Positions 47,240 to 58,800 of a stretch of DNA of 64,000 bases are shown here, one piece after another. The translations under genes were made by a program, and so were the position numbers. This DNA comes from Pholiota molesta (taxonomy: Eukaryota; Basidiomycota; Agaricomycetes; Agaricales; Strophariaceae): NCBI GenBank assembly GCA_014925825.1, contig JACGCK010000024.1, positions 186,001-250,000 on the forward strand, in the 5' to 3' direction. A model generated the notes under the pieces. The model saw nothing but the letters and a program-made list of their open reading frames with translations, did not search any database and had not been told where the DNA came from. Within the stretch, counting starts at the first letter, position 1. Every line of letters starts with the position of its first letter.

Positions 47240-49528
47240 TTATCGACTGGCAGTGTTGAGTGGCGGCCTCGCTTGGCGTGCTGTTGCTTCCGCAAGTGCT
47301 GCAGCGGAGTGCGCCGCGGTTCTGGAAGCTTGAGGTGCGTACGAGCCATCAACGAGTCTTGGGGGTGCTCGACTACGCTTTGGGCGGTCGTTTTGCTCTA
47401 CTGGGGATGATGGTTGAATGCGTTTCGCTTTGGACTTGAAGGTTGTAGCCTTGGGTGATGCCAAGGCTTTCTTGTTGGGATCGGCATTGATGATATCATC
47501 TTCGGAGCATTGTTCCGCGCGATCGGGGACTTCATCCACCCCGGCCTCTGCTTGATCCGTCCCTCCAATATAGCCTCCACCATCTTGTCCACCACTACGC
47601 CCGCCACTTCCACGTCCACCACCACGGCCGCGTCCCGCCCACGTCCACGCCCACGTCCCGCCCACGCCCGCGCCCGCGCCCAGCACTCTCCATTGATGGT
47701 TCTGGTTTGTTCAACAAATTGGGGGCAGGGCGCGACTCCGGCAAGTGGAACATGCGAGCAGGTATAGGAGGCTCTGGGCATGCCACAGGCGCTGTGGAGG
47801 ACAAGGTCTCCGGAAAAACAAAGGGCGTCGCCGAAACGCAAGGAACAACAGGCGCTATAGTGCGAGCAGAAGCGATGGGTGCAGGTTCCGTGGACAAAGC
47901 CTTGGGGAAAATGAAGGATGTCGCTGAAACAAGAGGAGGAGGAGGGGCTATAGGGCGAGCAGAAACGAAAGGGGCTTGTGCACCTCGAACTCCCTGAAGT
48001 TGGATGTTCCGTGTAACAAGTGGGTTGTGGCAAGTGTTTTCTCGATGAGCGCCTGGGCTTGTTTCTGACGCATTAAGACTTTGTTGCGGAATTGGCAGCA
48101 GGCACATTCGACACGGCTGAGCCAGTACCAGCTCCCAAGTTCCACTGAATCGGCCCGAATGGGTCAGATGTGTTCGAATAGGAAACTTTGGCAGGAGAGT
48201 GGGAGAAAAGAGGTGCTCGAGTAGGTGTCTCTGCTAGAGTGTGATCGTCGACGGCATTTGTCAAGGATAGGGGGGGTTATCTTGATACAAGTCTTTGCCA
48301 TACATGCTACTTGGTCCTTCCGAGTTGGAAATGGGACAAGCGGCTGGCATTTCATCTGTCGACTTTGCAGGCCGACTGACACTATTGAGCGCTCTTGCTT
48401 TACGCGCTTCCCGCGCTTCGAGAATTGTTGTTAATGATAAGACATTGGTGATAATGATAAAGACATACGATGTTTCAACTTGAGCCAGTCCCCAAATTTT
48501 GTAGTAAGCACCCCATCCCATAGTTCCTTATGGCCATCGGTAAATGAGTGACCTGTGTCGTCTAAAGTGGTGCTGACGCTGACGAAATTATTGATGAGTA
48601 CGATTCTATCTCAGTGGACATTTTACTCACGTAGTTACAGTAATCTTTCCACCTTCAATAGGGTGTGGTCCTCCAGCCATGCACACAAGAGTCCAACCAG
48701 TCAGGTCGTAAACTTCATCGCAGATCCCATAAAGGACTGTTCTCAGCTGATTGATCGCCCTATGGGTATTTTTAGACGTGATCCTTAAGCGCCGAGACGA
48801 AGTAAAATACTGACTCCTGTATTTCGGCCGGCGACTTGGACTCTATGCTTGAATCAGCCGCTTCCCTCTGCGACTCAGCACGATATTCATCTCTTTCCTT
48901 TGCTATTGCATCTAGCACCACTTGTCTAACCTCTTCAGTCTCATTCTCCCAGCACAGCTTTCGCGCCGCTCGCCGTTCAGCCATCCTCTTCGTGCGAATT
49001 GGTCTATCGTCCTCCACAATCGAGTCCTCCGTTGCGGTATGTGCTGACAGATGCTCAGTGATCCTCTCTTTGTACATCTTGTCGTACATCTCCTCGGGCT
49101 GAAGAACGCGTCGATGTTTATTGATGTCGAGGAATCTCTTCTTGACGGCCCCTTTCAATGCCATCATGGGAACTTGCTTGATCTTTGCTGCTTCGTTACG
49201 AAACCAAACTTTGATGTACTTCAGACAGAATGTAAGCAATCTAGTAACATAGAATACCTTCAATCAAACGCACCTTTTTTCTCGCCGTGACAGCTTGTCC
49301 TAGGATTGCATTGGCCGCATCGACTGAAATTTGAATGACAGCATCCTCTGCAGGCAGAGAACCTGCAGCAATAAGGGCAGCGCGCTCGGAGAATTTTCTA
49401 AAGAACTCAGCATTGACGTGCATCCGGAAAGCTTCGTGCTCAGCAGGAGTAGAACATGCTAGGTATTGGTCGAAATGGCTTCTCAGAAACGCGTATTGCT
49501 CATCAGTACACTTGCGAGGGGGAGCCAT
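47240..49528 (-). CDS. Homeodomain-like mushroom protein with Gly/Arg-rich tail
   Basis: The minus-strand start at 49528 gives MAPPRKCTDEQYAFLRSHFD, with an alternative Met seven codons earlier. The N-terminal part ends in a basic segment after an intron (KVWFRNEAAKIKQVP), echoing the helix of a DNA-binding fold. Then come NKHRRVLQPEEMYDKMYKERI, a charged coiled-coil-like stretch, and across further introns VYDLTGWTLVCMAGGPHP and GHSFTDGHKELWDG. The tail is Pro/Ala-rich, then Gly/Arg-rich (AGRGRGGGRGSGGRSGG), and ends RPKRSRAPPRLV before a Ser/Ala/Arg end. I know this layout as an abundant unnamed Agaricomycete family. In the GRGRG stretch the frame changes between pieces, by a hidden intron or a repeat-slip frameshift, so the C-terminal join is uncertain. 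Confidence 0.6.
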
Positions 49529-50145
49529 AGCAAAGTAACGAGAATTCAAGGCGAGATACTGACGCTCACAACACTGAATATATTACCTAGTGTCGCTCAT
49601 TTGGTCTACAGTGCCGGGGTGCCTGTTATTACCAAGCGTTCCGGCCACTCTCGTATGTATGAATTCTCTTGTATGACAAGCTCCACTCCAATCATATCAA
49701 ACTCTTCTACGGAGGTTTGTGCATTGATTTCTCTACTTCTTTGGTACGTTACAGAATACACGATGGGTCCAAACACTGCTCCTTTTTGTTGTGAGCTCTT
49801 ACGTTTGAGCGCGTGTCGAGTGGTGGGTCGGATATGTCTGATTTCTGTCCCCCAATACTACGTGCCAGCTCTTCTGCATCATACATGATCAGCCTAGACC
49901 AGTGCAGAGCTTCTAGCGCAAAGGCGCTCGTATGTATGAAGACTATTTTAGCATAGCAGATGTACGCCATGCAAGAATATTCAATAGAAATCAGGTGCAA
50001 GCTGGATAGACCTCTAGCCTGCTACGCCACTATTTTTTTTATGCATGCAATGATATTAACCTCAATTGGGTAAGCTGCTCTATATGAACTTAAATTGAGA
50101 AATTGAACGTTCAGTGGTCTTCATTCCCTCTTCGAGTTCTTCAAC
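49529..50145. other. Divergent promoter region
   Basis: Lies between the minus-strand gene starting at 49528 and the plus-strand gene starting at 50146, so both promoters should be here. A short open frame on the plus strand (49466-49888) overlaps the upstream gene start and has no motif. Confidence 0.35.
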
Positions 50146-50780
50146 ATGGTTGACAATGTCGCCCTGCTTACTGAGAATATGGTCGTTCTGACCACAGCGA
50201 TCACTAACCTGACCACTGCCGTCCATGGTATGTTTTACTTTCTACAGTTCTTCATTTACTTAGTAGTATGTCCCCACCCTAGACCATATTCGCATGTGCC
50301 ATGGGACGGCGTCATCCACCACACCTCAAACTCAAGATATCGACCCCGCCCCGGCTTTCTCTGGCCTATCCTTATCATCGTCGCCACCTTCCACGTCGCA
50401 AACTGCCAATAGTTCTGATTTGGTATGTCTGATTCTGCCTTTGCCTTGTTTCTGTTGCTGACAAATGATGTTTAGAAGGGTAACAGCCCTGCTGTTGTCC
50501 GTGCAAATCTTGAGGCAATGACGGGTCCTACCAATGGTCCATGGTATATACTATACAGTCACTGTTGGTCAGGAACCGGGAGTATACCAGCACATGTACG
50601 TCGTTTCTATGCTTACAATACTTATGCTGATAGCTAACCCAATAATATGACAGCGCACAAGTCATGTACCTCACAAGCGGTATCTCCGGCAATGCATACA
50701 AGAGGTATACGTCCCAAGCAGCTGCCATCGAGGCCTACGAGCATGCTTGGGACCTCAACACTGTCCGCCGCGTCCGTTAG
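50146..50780 (+). CDS. RNase H1 N-terminal (viroplasmin-like) domain protein, possibly frameshifted
   Basis: Exon 1 (MVDNVALLTENMVVLTTAIT) is followed by an intron, a Ser/Thr/Pro-rich linker (PAPAFSGLSLSSSPPSTSQT) and the domain. The domain reads IYYTVTVGQEPGVYQHM, then across an intron AQVMYLTSGISGNAYKRYTS and AAAIEAYEHAWDLN. This is the small fold found at the N-terminus of eukaryotic RNase H1 and in plant pararetrovirus viroplasmin, known to bind RNA:DNA hybrids in RNase H1. Linker and domain are in different frames near 50545, so either an unusual join or a small indel is present. No RNase H catalytic domain follows. Stop TAG 50778-50780. Confidence 0.55.
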
Positions 50781-50919
50781 TTACAATAGCTAGCCATTGT
50801 ATGCTTGTCCCTAATGAATGGATCTGTGGTTATTACTCCAACTCGCTATTGCACTCAGAATTTTGAATCTACAATCGATATCTTAGATATTCCAACTTAA
50901 CTACAAGGAAGTCAATGTA

Positions 50920-51697
50920 TCAATGATCTTCCGTATCGCTAGCTACAGGCAAAGATTCATTGTCATCTTCAAAGCATTCTCGTCCTTCTTCTCGACAGAT
51001 TTCTGCATACCTTAGAGATATTATCAGCGTGTTAATATTACAAATGATCAATGTATATAAATAGTTACTTACCAGCTATTGAGGTCTTTGGAACCAAGTC
51101 TGCCATATTCCTCCATCCGTGCTGCCCGTTGTGCCCTTCCAATAATAAATTAGCACTGATTATATACAATGGAGCATTGCCCACCTAAACTCTACCAAAG
51201 GTAATCCATCGAACGTTGCCTCTGGAATGCCCTTTTGACCTCGCTCAGAATTATTTTCAGATGAAGACTCGGACTGTTCATCTGAGTCGGACTCGCACGA
51301 GGAATTGGGAAGTTCGCTTTCTGAGCTTGGTGAGTGATGTTCTTTGAGTGATACGTGAGGTGTGTTTCGTTTGTTGCTCAACGTTCTCGGCTGCTGCTTA
51401 GTCGGTCTAACCGTTGGAGGCTTTGAGGACAGCGGCGACTGCTCTACTAAGCTGGGTACCTCCATTAAAACTTCCGAATTCTTGCTGATCCTTTCTTGAG
51501 GGTTAGCGCCTAATTTTCGAGACGCCCTGAGCTGCCTCATATGAAGCTTTGACTTTTCTCGCAAAGAGCGCCATTTCCTTCAATTAAATACGGCATAAGA
51601 ATGTGTATGAACTTGAAATGGACACTGCTCACTTTTGGTAGTATCTCGCGCAAGCCACACAATGGGATTCTTTCTTCTCAGCCTCTGTCAGAACCAT
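50920..51697 (-). CDS. Small charged protein of unknown function
   Basis: The minus-strand ATG at 51697 gives MVLTEAEKKESHCVACARYY, joined by introns to a basic segment (REKSKLHMRQLRASRKLG), an acidic Ser-rich stretch (SCESDSDEQSESSSENNSE), then ATFDGLPLVEF, RMEEYGRLGSKDLNSW and YAEICREEGRECFEDD, ending SDTEDH. A Cys pair (CVAC) near the N-terminus could bind metal. The structure is typical of nuclear or disordered proteins; no family is recognised. The exon ends have standard GT and AG sites. Confidence 0.55.
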
Positions 51698-51779
51698 AGT
51701 GGTAGAAGCTTATTGAAAGTCGACCAGCATTCATGCAACTGAGTTGTTCCAAAAAGGAAATATGTTTGCGATGTTGAAA

Positions 51780-52400
51780 CGAAGCATCATAAGTTTGCGA
51801 TAAGTTTGCGATAAGTTTCTGATAGGTAAGCAATAACACTACACGTAGAGTGTTTCCCACTCTGTAACTAGGTTTTATGGAATCTATGAACAATAATCTA
51901 CGATATGAGATATATTCGAGAAATAAGCAATTTTTACAGCAAGACGGCATTTCCAACTTGAAGGATCATGCTCACCATGATGGCCACTCGACATATCTCG
52001 GACACAAACAGGTTCATTAATTCTGCTCACCAAAAAAAACCATGGAAATTTAATCTACGTACTTGAGTGAACATATACATGTCCTTTGCGTATCTGTAGC
52101 AATAGTATTTGTTGTTGAAAACGAGGTATATCACAAACATATCGCAAACATATCGCAAACATGTCGCAAACTCGGCGGTACGTCCCAAGTTTAATATTGC
52201 AGTTTAACCTACAGCAAGACAGCTACATCGCTGATAGAACACAATAATTAAATCTAATCATTTTGGTGAATATGTTCCGAGTTTTTGTTTGAGTAACAGG
52301 CAGTATATGCCGTGTATGTCGTTCGAGCAAAATCTTACCGCAAACATATCGCAAACATATTGCAAACATATACCAGCTGTATCACAAACATGTTGCAGGC
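51780..52400. repeat. Inverted arrays of TTTGCGATA-type words
   Basis: At 51789-51825 there are repeated AAGTTTGCGAT words. At 52130-52175 and 52335-52395 the inverse ATCGCAAACAT is repeated. The two sets face each other across about 600 bp of AT-rich DNA, a layout like the motif arrays at the ends of the TIR elements elsewhere in the window. I could not fix termini or a target duplication. Confidence 0.55.
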
Positions 52401-52510
52401 AACTCAAACTCTTATAGGGTGCATTCAACTAAACTCATTTATGTATCCTGTAGTATCCTCGCAGCATGATCTTATTTCGCAATCACTGGTACTACACTAA
52501 ACAGATCTAT

Positions 52511-53267
52511 GCTACCACAGTCATTTCTTCGTCAGAGCTGGAGATGCTGATCACGTCGGGTTCGAAGACGCGAATATACGCACGCCTTTTGGCTGCTCCC
52601 TGGCTAGATTCTCCGTCTGGCAAGGCCTTCCGTTTGCGAGGCACGACTTGTTTGTCATCATCCGAAGGGATGACAACGACTTCCCGTGCCTTCCCCTTCT
52701 GTCGGTATCGACGGCGTCGGATTATCTGGTCGATGGGCTCTTCATCATCGTCAGAAGAGATGACGATGACTTCTTGTCCCGAAGTCTTTGCTGAGTCGTT
52801 TGGAATGGGGCGTTCTGGCTGTATCTTCTGGCCTGCATTGCCCAGCCAAAACCTGCAATGAAATTATTTAGTTTACACCTGCAAGAGAGCAATAGAGACA
52901 GAGTACACACCGGTTCTTTGATTCCCCAGATACAAGCCTGTTTTAAGTCAAAGCGTTCAGTGACGCTATTCTCATAATGCATAGAAAAAGTGCTTACTGC
53001 TCCCCATTCCAAAAGAGCTTGTGACGAATGAAGTCACAGAATCGGCCAATACTAACCCACTCCTCACGGTTGGAGGGATGAAAGTAATCCAAGCTGGAAA
53101 CCTCGATTGGCATCTCTGACAATGGGATGGATGAGATACGAATTTAATTGAAAAGATTATGGCTTACTGAGGAATTTAAGCTTGTACTCATCGATGATAT
53201 CTGCGGGAGCCCACAGCAGTATCTTCATGACACGATTTTCGATTGTCTGGGAGGATGGTTGAGACAT
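52511..53267 (-). CDS. Unknown protein with three SUMO-interaction-like motifs
   Basis: The minus-strand ATG at 53267 begins MSQPSSQTIENRVMKILLW, followed across introns by PIEVSSLDYFHPSNREEWVS, IGRFCDFIRHKLFWNG, ACIWGIKEP and FWLGNAGQKIQPERPIPN. The C-terminal half repeats a hydrophobic core followed by acidic/Ser residues three times: VIVISSDDDEE, VVVIPSDDDKQ and VISISSSDEE. This is the form of SUMO-interacting motifs. Basic patches between them (RRRRYRQKGKAR, RKRKALPDG) look like nuclear signals. Stop at 52511-52513. No family is recognised; a nuclear, SUMO-linked role is inference. Confidence 0.6.
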
Positions 53268-53805
53268 GGGGAAGGATGATAGCGAGCAAGGTCCGGGCTT
53301 CTCATTTATTGACGAAAGGCCATCAGACTAAAGGTGACCAACATTTATGGCAGTGGGAGCTAGACTGAAATCAAGAATGTTCCTGGCATCCCTCAAAATC
53401 TATATCTACTCGACTCAATGCATTCCTGGGGCACAAACAATGTCTGATTCCGAACGACTCTCATCTTCATCCAAAAGTACATCAGCAAACCCTGGGAACG
53501 CTCTGTAGTCTCCCAAGCGCTACGTAGCAAACTAGCAAACTAGTGAAGGGTTCTATGTTTGAAACATTCCGTAGATAGCGGAAAGGCTCAACTAGCACTC
53601 TGTAGCATCCTATATTGACTAACTAGCACTCCGTAGCATCCTATGCCATTTCTATAGTGCTACCAATACTGGCCTTGCTGCTATAAAGCGTTATCAAGCT
53701 TGCTCAAGTCATCAATAGCAACTCACTGCATTTCCTTATTTAGAATTGGCTTTCAACGACATTCATCGCTCGTGAATTGAATTTAAATAATGATATTTGG
53801 ACTAT

Positions 53806-54060
53806 CTAATACACCGACGCCTTTACATGGTAGCTAATTCTGTCCCGCATTTCCCGGCCAATGGCCCAACACCATACGACCTCCACCAGGGGCACTTGGT
53901 TGATCATGCAGTCCATTGACTCCATCATGCCATCCGCAAAGTCCGCGTCGTCAATCGCCAGCGAATGGAGGCCCATCGCCTCTACAAACTGGTCCGTCGC
54001 GTTCATCGAGCAGTCACCGGGGCCTGTCTGCGGCGTCGACGTCGGTGGAGGGCGATTCGG
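53806..54060 (-). CDS. Possible small exon, unknown protein
   Basis: The end of a minus-strand frame reads FVEAMGLHSLAIDDADFADG, then a Met-rich stretch and VVWCWAIGREMRDRISYHVK. This segment has normal amino-acid composition, unlike the Arg/Pro/Thr-rich translation upstream of it in the GC-rich repeat. It may be the last exon of a gene or a captured fragment. The start is not determinable. Confidence 0.25.
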   Translation of the reverse strand, partial: PNRPPPTSTPQTGPGDCSMNATDQFVEAMGLHSLAIDDADFADGMMESMDCMINQVPLVEVVWCWAIGREMRDRISYHVKASVY

Positions 54061-54214
54061 GTGGCATTCGCGGTGACGTCTGCGGTATCCACACAGAGCG
54101 GAACGCGTAGACGGTGAGTGGGGGTGGGTTGGAGTGGACGGCGCGAGCACCAAGTACGCGCCGCGCATGGGTGACGTCGCCGTCGCGTCCGCATTCCACC
54201 CGCATCGCATCCTG

Positions 54215-54500
54215 CGCGGGATGACGTGGCGCGGGTGCGGGGCCGTCGTCTTGTGCGCCACGGGACGACGTGGTGGCCGGTGGGTAGCCATCGTCGTGGT
54301 GTGCGGGCATCGCGGCACGACGTGGCGGGCGCGTGGCGGGCGGGCGGGGGTGTTCGTGTGCGCGGGATGACGTGGCGCGGGTGCGAGGCCGTCGTCTTGT
54401 GCGCCACGGAACGATGTGGTGGCTGGTGTGGTGTGCGGGCATCGCGGCATGACGTGGCGGGCGGGCGGGGGTGTTCGTGTGCCGCCGGATGACATGGTGG
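54215..54500. repeat. Tandem repeat with a 146 bp period
   Basis: The string CGCGGGATGACGTGGCGCGG starts at 54215 and again at 54361, and the sequence that follows (GCCGTCGTCTTGTGCGCCACGG) is also repeated. Overlapping open frames on both strands here are composition artefacts. Confidence 0.75.
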
Positions 54501-55330
54501 GCTGGGGGGGCATCTCGTGGTGTGCGAGCAGCCCGGCGGATGATCGACGCACATGGGATGGGGCCACGAGAGGGCGGGCTCGTCGGCGGGCGATGCGTCG
54601 AACAGAGGGAGAATTGGTGGGTGCAGGCGTCCGGAGTGGCAGAGCGCCTTTGCAGCCCGCCCGCACCGTCCAGCGGCACCCGACTCACGAGCACTGTGGA
54701 GGGTGTGTGGATGGTCCATCGTCAATTTGGCACACACAGCGTTGCAGCGAGCTCAGACGTACCATATACGCGCCCTCGCGGTGTCGAGCCCGCTTCCACC
54801 TACGTCCCTCTGTGCCCATCCCATCCGCGAGTCGGCTAATCGACTCCGTCCGTAGATCCTGGAATCGTCGTCGAGGTCGAGGAGAGTTGGCTAGGGCGAG
54901 GGCGACCCAGCAGGGGGTCTGTCGTCGTCGATCTCGTCGAAGGCTGCTATGGCATTGCGAATCATGGTCGGGTCGATGGGTATGGACGGCGCGAACGCCG
55001 TTGAGGCTGAGGGTGGTAGGTGGCAAGGAGATGTGGCGCTGGCAGTGGTATGGGCCTGAACATGTTAAGTATGTCGGGTTTCAACCAGTCATGTGACCAT
55101 TACATAACCGCTCAGCGCTCAGCACGGATGGCCGCAAACTTTGCATTTTTTTCTCTAAGTCCAAACGATTTCCCAGAGGGCTATGTGTACTAGTAACTAG
55201 TAAATTAGGATGCTACGAAGTGCTAGTTGTTGGTCCCACAACATCAAATGAATTTATATCTTATACGGATATTTACAGAGTGCTACACAGTGGACTGGCA
55301 GTCTACAGCTTGCTAGCCGAGGCTAGCCGA

Positions 55331-55845
55331 GGCTAGCCAAAATTAGCCGAAACTATGAAAAAGCCAGGCTGCTAGTTGCTGCTATCAGCAAAAAACAGAA
55401 TTTGCTGATGTAATCTGACCTCTCTATTTGATCCAACGGAAAGCTAATCACTTCTGTCAAGATACTGAACATCTATTTTTGGATGCTGAGATGCCCATTG
55501 ATGAAGCGCCGGAGGACGCAACTAAAGCGCCAGAGTTTGACGGTGTCGACAGTGGATCTGCTACAGCCGGCACTGTCACCAATGTGTCAGCATCTCCAGA
55601 GGCAGAACTGTGGCTTACCTATGAAGAAATCATGTATGTTCTTTCAAACTAGTATTTATTCCGTTCATATACTGAGCTTTAGGAATTTCTAGCCAAATTG
55701 CAAAGATTTGCGTGTCCACCCATTTTGGATATCTCCGTGAGCGCGGACCTCGCCGAGAGCGAACATCATAGATAATTAGTTACCGTTTTCTGCTTCAATG
55801 TGAACGAATAAATTTTGCTTTCTTGTCTTCCTACTTCCTACTACA
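55331..55845. other. 5' flank of the KDZ gene
   Basis: A short frame (MPIDEAPEDATKAPEFDGVD, about 55490-55652) ends after YEEIMYVLSN without an evident splice to other exons, so it is not called as a gene. The KDZ gene start follows at 55846. Confidence 0.3.
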
Positions 55846-58800
55846 ATGAGCCGACGTACTTTGAAACGAAAGCAGCCCCCCAAAAATGGTCATTCTTTCA
55901 TCACTATACCCGACGACTCTGATGAGGAAGCCGCTATATCTGCTCCAGTTATGCATCGACATGAAATAATTCAAGGCACTTCGAAGGGTCGTGCCTCGAC
56001 GCGCAGCACATATTTTCCACTTATGAGTTCGCCCAAGAAGACAGCTACTGGAACCTTCACTTTGCCTCCGGTAGAGAACTTGGACTCGCTGTTCTCCTCC
56101 CAGGCCCTGCCTTATTCTGTTGCAAATGTCAATGAAGGAATCGACATCATTGATTATGCGACCAGTGGTAACTTCGATCATGCAGACTTCGACTTGGAAC
56201 AGGTTTCCTTTCAAGGTTCTGATAGCCATGTGCCAGGATCGGAGCCTCAGAAAAAGCGTCCTCGAAATGATGGTGTAAGTCTTCTTTTACGATTAGTGTT
56301 TGCAGGTCCGGTTACAAGACCGGAAAAAGACCGGAAAAAGACCGGACCATAACCACAGTGGACCGAAAATAGAATGGACCGATCAAGACCGCAACCGCGG
56401 TCCGGTCCGCGGTCTTTCATGATTCTCCAAATCAGAAGACCGATAAAAACCGGTTAGGACCGGTTTCAACCAGTCTTTCTGCGAGATTGTTTGTAGCGTA
56501 GTAGAGCACTAATAACCCTTTCGAACAATGTTAAAACCATATTTTTAGCATAAGAATTGACGAAGATATTAATAGTTTACGATCAGCTGAGTATTTTTGG
56601 CACTTATAAACGCTTTTGCCCGCATTTCAACCATTAATCATTCGTGCCTTTCGCAAACCTGCACATACGTGAAGGGCATATATACCTGCCCAATGCATTT
56701 TAGACCTAAATAATCGAGCATTATTTGACTGAATTATAATTAAATTGATGATGTGTATATTACCAGACTACTACAAGACGCTTTTGCCAACGTTTCATTC
56801 GTTAAGTAAGCTAGCCTTTCGAAAACCAAGGCCAAGGTAGAACATTAAAATACCTATCTAATGAGCCTTTACACATAATATTTGGTTATGAACTCACTGA
56901 GATATGGGCAAATGCGCTCAAGTAGTCTAATTTCTACTATTTAAATGGTTTCTACAGGTAAAATCCAGCTTAAAATGCTGGTTCAGGCCGGTCTACAACC
57001 AGTTCTCAACCAGTCTTAACTAAGACTGGTTGAGACCGGTTTTTGTCAGTTGCTGAACCGCCCAAGACCGACATAAACCGGTCTATGTTGGTCTTCATCG
57101 GTTTTTTGCAGTCTTGAGACTGCCCTGGACCAGTCTCGGTCTCGGTCTTGCCAAATTTGGGCAAAAGACCGGACCGGACCGGACCTGCAAACACTATTTA
57201 CAATGGTCTGAATGTTGCTCATAAATATAGCAGGGCTGGCATCCTCTCAAGCACTGGGAAGAGAAAAACCGCGACCACGATATCGCAGAGGTTTTGCGCT
57301 TGGAAGGACGGGGTGACTACACAAATGATCTGTGTCGTGATTGCTTGACCTCACCAGCAACTTTTCGTTGTGTCGATTGTGAAGCGGTAGAGATGTATTG
57401 CTCAGCATGCATTGTCAAAATACATACTTCATATCCATTGCATTGTATCAAAGTGCGTATATTAATTATTGAGCACCTGGATTGTATTGAGACAACTCTT
57501 ACTGTAGGAATGGAACAGTACATTTTTTCAACGCACTTTTCTTAGGGATCTTGGACTACGAGTTCAGTTGGGTCATCCTGCCAACGAGGAATGTGTATCT
57601 CCTCTGCCCTCGGTAAACAATGTCTTTACCGTCATTCATACAAATGGCATACATGAACTTTCCCTCGACTTTTGTGGTTGCGAACATGCGCAATCACATG
57701 CCGTCCAAATCCTCCGACGCTTCTGGTTCCCCTCGACAAACATATACCCCCAATCAGCTGCCACTATTCGCGTTCTGAAAGCATTTCATCTTCTTGCTTT
57801 CGAGGGCAAGTGCTCGCCTTATGAGTTCTATAACAGTCTTTCAAGAGCGACAGACAATACTGGTATTTATAACACAAAGGTAAGTCTACTTTTATCTTCC
57901 AGGTTCATTATTTCTGAACTCATACATAGGCTCAATACGATGAATTTATGCGCATGTACCGAAAGTGGAGTAATCTAACTATGGCCAAACGAGGCGGCTG
58001 CGGGCATGATATCAATGGCGCACGTGCGACAAGCGAAGGAGAATGTGCACTGCTATGCCCAGCCTGTCCTCAACCTGAGAAGAATCTCCCTCCTGATTGG
58101 CAAGAAGCTGGGCCGGAGAGAAGGTTCGCTTTCTTAGCTATTGAAGTATAGATTACTGACCTGAACTCAAGTTGGCTCTACTCATTGTTCCTGGCTATCG
58201 ATGCAAATTTCTGGCTAACCCGTAAGCACGTCTCTTCAGAGGCACGGGACCCAAGCCTGGGTGATGGGTGGGCTTTTTCATCAAGAATGAACCATATCAA
58301 GCTCATATCAAAGCTCACTGGGCTGAGCCACAACCGGTGAGTGATCTGAAGTTCTATTTTTAGGAACAAGTGCTAACATCATCCCACAGCGGAGCAGTTG
58401 TGTAAATCACGAAGCGGTCAATAACCCGAACAAGGAAGTCAAGGGAAAGGCGGTCACCGGTGGGGGAACAGCAGATTGTGCACGCCATAACATGAAGCGC
58501 CCATGCGGTTTTGCTGATTTGCAGAAAGGGGAAAGGTGAGTGCAGAAATAATATACTATTGTTGGCATTATGCTTAAAATCGATGAGTAGATATATCAAC
58601 ATGGATTACTTGGTTTTTTCAAGTCTATGTGGGCACTCAGTGAACCGCATTATTTTTTCCTACGATATTGCTTGCCAATGGTACAAAAATATTTGGAAGC
58701 GCATGCAAATCTTGCCAGAGTGCTTACAATTCACCGAAATTGTCAAGAAAACAACATTTCTGGTGCCCAAGTTTCACCTTCCTGCACATATTGCTGAGTG

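Larger units (their letters stand above)
53525..55330. repeat. Large inverted-repeat region with a GC-rich core
   Basis: Near 53590-53645 the word AACTAGCACT(C/T)(C/T)GTAGCATCCTA occurs twice. Its inverse, AGGATGCTACGAAGTGCTAGT, occurs at about 55208-55230. Both sides also have ACTAG/CTAGC-rich stretches (53520-53550, 55185-55340). Between them lies a GC-rich core (about 54000-55030) with a 146 bp tandem repeat. This looks like a further TIR-type element of about 1.8-1.9 kb, but no exact ends or flanking duplication could be set. Confidence 0.5.

Noticed and set aside
53806..54737. Arg/Pro/Thr-rich frames of 226-286 codons
   Set aside because: They overlap each other in the 146 bp repeat region. 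Only the last segment with normal composition (53806-54060) is kept, at low confidence.
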